NCBI GenBank assembly: GCA_022844065.1
Contig: JALHML010000020.1
Span: forward strand, 1-7,892
DNA length: 7,892 nt
From: Minisyncoccota bacterium
GTDB lineage: Bacteria; Patescibacteriota; Minisyncoccia; Phycocordibacterales; Phycocordibacteraceae
Direction: 5' to 3'
Shown: piece by piece, positions 5,580-7,892 of the stretch
Layout: every line of letters starts with the position of its first letter
Numbering within the stretch: position 1 is the stretch's first letter
Notes under the pieces: model-generated
Database searches by the model: none
Told to the model about the DNA's origin: nothing
What the model saw: only the letters and a program-made list of their open reading frames with translations
Translations under genes and position numbers: made by a program

Positions 5580-5693
5580 CTAGTCCTCAACATCTTCTTC
5601 ATCCTCTGTAACTTCCTCTTCCTCGTCTACAAGAGGAAAGCCGTTCTCGTCGAGTTCTTCCTCAGGGTCCAAGATCTCATCGTCAAACATCAT
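5580..5693 (-). CDS. Hyper-acidic 37-residue mini-protein (hypothetical)
   Basis: The short ORF begins ATG-ATG and reads MMFDDEILDPEEELDENGFP, then LVDEEEE and an acidic end to TAG. Of 37 residues, 21 are Asp or Glu (8 D, 13 E) and none are Lys, Arg or His. It sits in the same direction as ruvC (85 nt upstream) and the penicillin-binding-protein gene (58 nt downstream) and fills an otherwise empty gap, with a hairpin after its stop. Such a composition might mimic nucleic acid or bind basic proteins or cations; that is speculation. The strong bias could in principle come from a chance purine-rich (GAN-rich) stretch, but the in-frame start, stop and hairpin favour a real gene. No family is recognised. 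Confidence 0.6.
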   Translation of the reverse strand: MMFDDEILDPEEELDENGFPLVDEEEEVTEDEEDVED

Positions 5694-5702
5694 GGGTACG
5701 AA

Positions 5703-5708
5703 ATTACA
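5703..5708 (-). promoter_or_regulatory. -10-like hexamer before the acidic mini-ORF
   Basis: TGTAAT (minus strand) matches TATAAT at five of six positions, 9 nt before the first ATG. No convincing -35 and no Shine-Dalgarno. A second possible hexamer, CATACT, lies at 5712-5717. Confidence 0.3.
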
Positions 5709-5778
5709 TTTAGTATGCTCGCGTAATGCAGAGCTCCTCTATTTGAGCAGACCGTTCGGAGTTTGCAAACAGGGATTA

Positions 5779-6249
5779 CTAGATGCGTGTGGACAGCGCG
5801 CAGATTGCCAGCGCTATCGCATCAAGCTCGTCGTCGAGCCGCTTTTTCTGAGGTAGCTGTATGAGGCGGGGAATCATACCCGCTACCGCTTTTTTGTCTG
5901 CGTTGCCGTACCCGGTAACAGCAAGCTTCACTTGTTGAGGGGAGTGTTCAGAAACAGAAAGTCCAGCCTCCGCAGCTGCAGAAAGGGCAGCGCCACGCGC
6001 TTCTGCAACACCCAAGGCACTTCGTTTGTTATTCGTGCTCCAGAAAAGGCTCTCGATTGCGACACGATCGGGTGCGTGTTCTCTGACCGCAAGTGCTACA
6101 GCTTCATGTACAAACGCAAGACGCTCCCCAGTCGCGCCTTTGGGCGGAACGATACAGTCGCTCCATATGTGTATTGGGCGCGACGGGTCACCCTCAAGGA
6201 CAGCCAGGCCCATGCGATCGTATCCAGGGTCGATGGCCAGGATACGCAT
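5779..6249 (-). CDS. ruvC: Holliday junction resolvase RuvC
   Basis: RuvC is a dimeric, Mg-dependent endonuclease that cuts four-way recombination junctions with symmetric nicks. The 156-residue product has the RNase H-like fold's four acidic residues in place: Asp7 in MRILAIDPG, Glu66 in RVAIESLF, and Asp140 and Asp143 in LDDELDAIALAI. Phe69, corresponding to the phenylalanine that stacks on junction bases, is also present, and QARG/ARGA-type and QVKLAVTGYGNADKK segments match the family. Length is slightly below the usual 160-175. It starts 2 nt after the yebC stop, so it is translated with yebC from one mRNA. The partner ruvA is not in the window. Confidence 0.96.
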   Translation of the reverse strand: MRILAIDPGYDRMGLAVLEGDPSRPIHIWSDCIVPPKGATGERLAFVHEAVALAVREHAPDRVAIESLFWSTNNKRSALGVAEARGAALSAAAEAGLSVSEHSPQQVKLAVTGYGNADKKAVAGMIPRLIQLPQKKRLDDELDAIALAICALSTRI

Positions 6250-6251
6250 CG

Positions 6252-6812
6252 TTAGTCGCTCTCGTTACTCTCGTATCCGCGCGCGTTGGTGAACACACGC
6301 TGCACATCATCGTTCTCATCGATCAGGTCGAAGATCTTTCCGAGCGACTCCTCGTCGCCTTCAGACAAATCCATCAAAGGATCGTTCGGGGCAAACCTGC
6401 CGTCCGGAGACTTTTGGAATGCCCATGCTGCACTTCCGGGCGCACCGAGTTCGAATCCACTTTTTGAAATAAGATGCTTTATCTCCTGTGTTGTTCGGTT
6501 GGTGTTGTCGGTAAGGGCGTCGATGATTATTGCGGTGCCACCAGGTCCGTACCACTCGTAGACAACCTGTGTAAGGTCACCAGCCTCTTTTGATCCGCCC
6601 TTTGCGATAGCGCGTTCAATATTCTCCTTCGGCATGTTTGCTGCCTTCGCGCGCTCGATTGCTGACACAAGACTTGGGGAAGAGAGGTTTCCGCCCGCTT
6701 TCTTCGCTTCGATTGCGATGAGCTTTGCAAATCGCGCGAAAGCCTTTGACCGTGCAGTATCTGTAACGGCCTTCGCTCGCTTTATCTGAGCCCATTTGCT
6801 GTGTCCTGCCAT
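6252..6812 (-). CDS. yebC: YebC/TACO1 family protein, shortened form
   Basis: YebC proteins were long annotated as transcriptional regulators; more recent work ties the family (including mitochondrial TACO1) to ribosomes and translation of difficult proline-rich stretches. The hallmark N-terminus MAGHSKWAQIKRAKAVTDTARSK is exact in style, followed by AANMPKENIERAIAKG (58-72), YEWYGPGGTAIIIDALTDNTNRT (85-107) and GSAAWAF (126-132). It then jumps to LSEGDEESLGKIFDLIDENDDVQRVFTNA (149-177), which matches the usual C-terminal end. At 186 residues it is about 55-60 shorter than the typical 240-250; the missing part is internal, between the AWAF strand and the last helix, with both ends kept. It lies 18 nt after ruvB and 2 nt before ruvC. 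There is no Shine-Dalgarno. Family assignment is firm. Confidence 0.95.
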   Translation of the reverse strand: MAGHSKWAQIKRAKAVTDTARSKAFARFAKLIAIEAKKAGGNLSSPSLVSAIERAKAANMPKENIERAIAKGGSKEAGDLTQVVYEWYGPGGTAIIIDALTDNTNRTTQEIKHLISKSGFELGAPGSAAWAFQKSPDGRFAPNDPLMDLSEGDEESLGKIFDLIDENDDVQRVFTNARGYESNESD

Positions 6813-6818
6813 AGCTTT

Positions 6819-6824
6819 ACTGTA
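6819..6824 (-). promoter_or_regulatory. -10-like hexamer before yebC
   Basis: TACAGT (minus strand) matches TATAAT at four of six positions and ends 6 nt before the yebC ATG, the same spacing as for dnaN and the cutA-like gene. It lies inside the 18-nt ruvB-yebC gap, so yebC could also be read from the ruvB transcript. No -35 is evident. Confidence 0.25.
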
Positions 6825-6830
6825 ACAAAA

Positions 6831-7811
6831 TCATGCCGCAAGGTAATCCTTACCTTTTTGTGTAAGGACACGTCCCCTTGGAGACCGCTCAACAAATCCA
6901 AGTCTCAAGAGATACGGTTCGTAGACATTCTCAACGGTATCGGGGTCCTCATGCAGAGCTGAGGCTAGTGCGCGAATACCAGCCGGACCTCCTTTGAAGG
7001 AGTCTCGGAGTGTTGTGAGGTAGCGGCGGTCGTCCTTCGTAAGACCAAGGGTATCAATACCAAAGAGTTCGCACGCAAGGTCCGCTACTTCAGCGGAAAG
7101 TTCCTTGTTTTCTACCTGCGAATAATCGCGAACGCGCTTCAAGAGTGCGTTTGCAACACGCGGTGTTGCGCGACTGCGAGAAGCAACTCGTTCGACAACC
7201 TCGTCGGGAGCATCAAGACCAAGCACACCTGCAGAACGGCGAATGATGCTTCGAAGATCCTCGTCTGTATAGAAATCTAGTTGATACACACCACCACCAA
7301 AGCGCGAACGAAGCGGGGAAGACAGCTGTGCAACTCTCGTGGTTGCTCCAACGAGCGTGAAGGGTGGAAGCGCGAGCTCAACGGTACGTGCAGACGGTCC
7401 TTTGCCGAGAATAATGTCGAGCGACCCTGATTCGAGGGCAGGGTAAAGAAGTTCCTCTACCTTTGAGGAGAGTTGATGGATCTCATCGATAAAAAGGACG
7501 GTTCCAGGTTCAAGATTCGTGAGAATGGACGCGAGGTCAGCGGCACGCTCAATAGCCACGCCTGAAGTAGATTTGAGCGGAGCGTCTAAGGAGGCTGCTA
7601 CAAGGTGGGCGAGGGTAGTCTTACCAACGCCTGGCGGGCCATAGAAGAGAATGTGTTCCGGCATGTCGCCGCGCATGCGGGCAGCCTCTAAAACGACGGA
7701 AACATTAGCTTTTACGTGACCTTGGCCTACATAATCGTCCCACGTAGACGGTCTTAGCGCGCTATCCAGGGCCTGATCACGAAGCTTCGGTAGGTCAGAG
7801 GGGCTTGACAT
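6831..7811 (-). CDS. ruvB: Holliday junction branch-migration ATPase RuvB
   Basis: RuvB is the AAA+ hexameric motor that, with RuvA, drives branch migration of Holliday junctions. The 326-residue product has the family length and all motifs: Walker A GPPGVGKT (58-65), Walker B VLFIDEIH (105-112), sensor I GATTR (155-159), arginine finger Arg170 in SPLRSRFG, sensor II ATPRVANALLKRVRDY (215-230, Arg218), and the C-terminal winged helix with GGPAGIRALASAL ... EPYLLRLGFVERSPRGR (274-314). The ATG has no Shine-Dalgarno; the start fits the usual N-terminus, ahead of LRPSTWDDYVGQ. It is the first gene of a minus-strand run ruvB-yebC-ruvC. In many bacteria the order is yebC-ruvC-ruvA-ruvB, so the arrangement is rearranged and ruvA is absent here. 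Confidence 0.97.
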   Translation of the reverse strand: MSSPSDLPKLRDQALDSALRPSTWDDYVGQGHVKANVSVVLEAARMRGDMPEHILFYGPPGVGKTTLAHLVAASLDAPLKSTSGVAIERAADLASILTNLEPGTVLFIDEIHQLSSKVEELLYPALESGSLDIILGKGPSARTVELALPPFTLVGATTRVAQLSSPLRSRFGGGVYQLDFYTDEDLRSIIRRSAGVLGLDAPDEVVERVASRSRATPRVANALLKRVRDYSQVENKELSAEVADLACELFGIDTLGLTKDDRRYLTTLRDSFKGGPAGIRALASALHEDPDTVENVYEPYLLRLGFVERSPRGRVLTQKGKDYLAA

Positions 7812-7819
7812 AAAGTTGC

Positions 7820-7836
7820 ACTATGCTAGTATTCTA
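7820..7836 (-). promoter_or_regulatory. -10-like hexamers before ruvB
   Basis: On the minus strand TAGAAT (7836-7831, five of six) and CATAGT (7825-7820, four of six) lie 19 and 8 nt before the ATG. No clear -35 is seen. Either could start the ruvB-yebC-ruvC transcript with a very short leader. Confidence 0.3.
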
Positions 7837-7842
7837 ACACAC

Positions 7843-7873
7843 CGGCTCCTTCATAAGGGCCGAATTTCTTTTT
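7843..7873 (+). terminator. Terminator-like hairpin upstream of ruvB
   Basis: CGGC-T-CCTT (7843-7851) pairs with AAGG-GCCG (7855-7862), 8 bp with one bulged T and a CAT loop, followed by AATTTCTTTTT. The T-tract is on the plus strand, where no gene precedes it. On the minus strand it would lie at the end of whatever gene lies right of the window or in the ruvB leader. Confidence 0.35.
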
Positions 7874-7892
7874 AAATCGTACATAGCACCCT

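Noticed and set aside
5761..5770. Perfect palindrome GTTTGCAAAC after ruvC
   Set aside because: A single 10-bp palindrome without a T-tract or second copy; could be chance.
7826..7891. Minus-strand open frame of 21 codons reaching the right edge, possibly the end of an upstream gene
   Set aside because: Another frame is also open to the edge (stop near 7835); a run this short is expected by chance, so neither can be supported.

Overview
The window most resembles a chromosomal segment from a Candidate Phyla Radiation (Patescibacteria, Parcubacteria-like) bacterium. This is inference from gene content and style, not from a database match. The supporting signs are compact spacing, a YebC protein that lacks an internal domain-sized segment, a tiny hyper-acidic ORF, near-absence of Shine-Dalgarno sequences, and -10-like hexamers a few bases before most start codons.

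Layout, left to right. Plus strand: the 3' two-thirds of dnaA (cut by the left edge); a 212-nt intergenic region with several DnaA-box-like nonamers that is a good oriC candidate; dnaN (sliding clamp); a cutA-like gene; and a lone gene for an unrecognised 200-residue protein with two membrane helices. That last gene has its own promoter, a leader with three stacked hairpins, a clear ribosome binding site and a strong terminator, and it is bracketed by a 22-bp imperfect repeat. A bidirectional terminator then separates the plus-strand genes from the minus-strand half.

Minus strand, read right to left: ruvB (Holliday-junction motor), a shortened yebC, and ruvC (junction resolvase) in a tight operon-like run; then a 37-codon acidic ORF; a GC-rich hairpin; and a 734-residue bifunctional class A penicillin-binding protein. 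ruvA is not present in the window.

Functionally this is a replication-origin neighbourhood (dnaA, oriC, dnaN) facing a recombination and cell-wall block (ruvB-yebC-ruvC, PBP1-type). The core genes are ordinary. The most unusual part is 2381-3269: a self-contained transcription unit with twin hairpins sharing the same ACGAAC loop, driving an orphan membrane protein. No tRNA, rRNA, CRISPR array, transposase or phage gene was seen.
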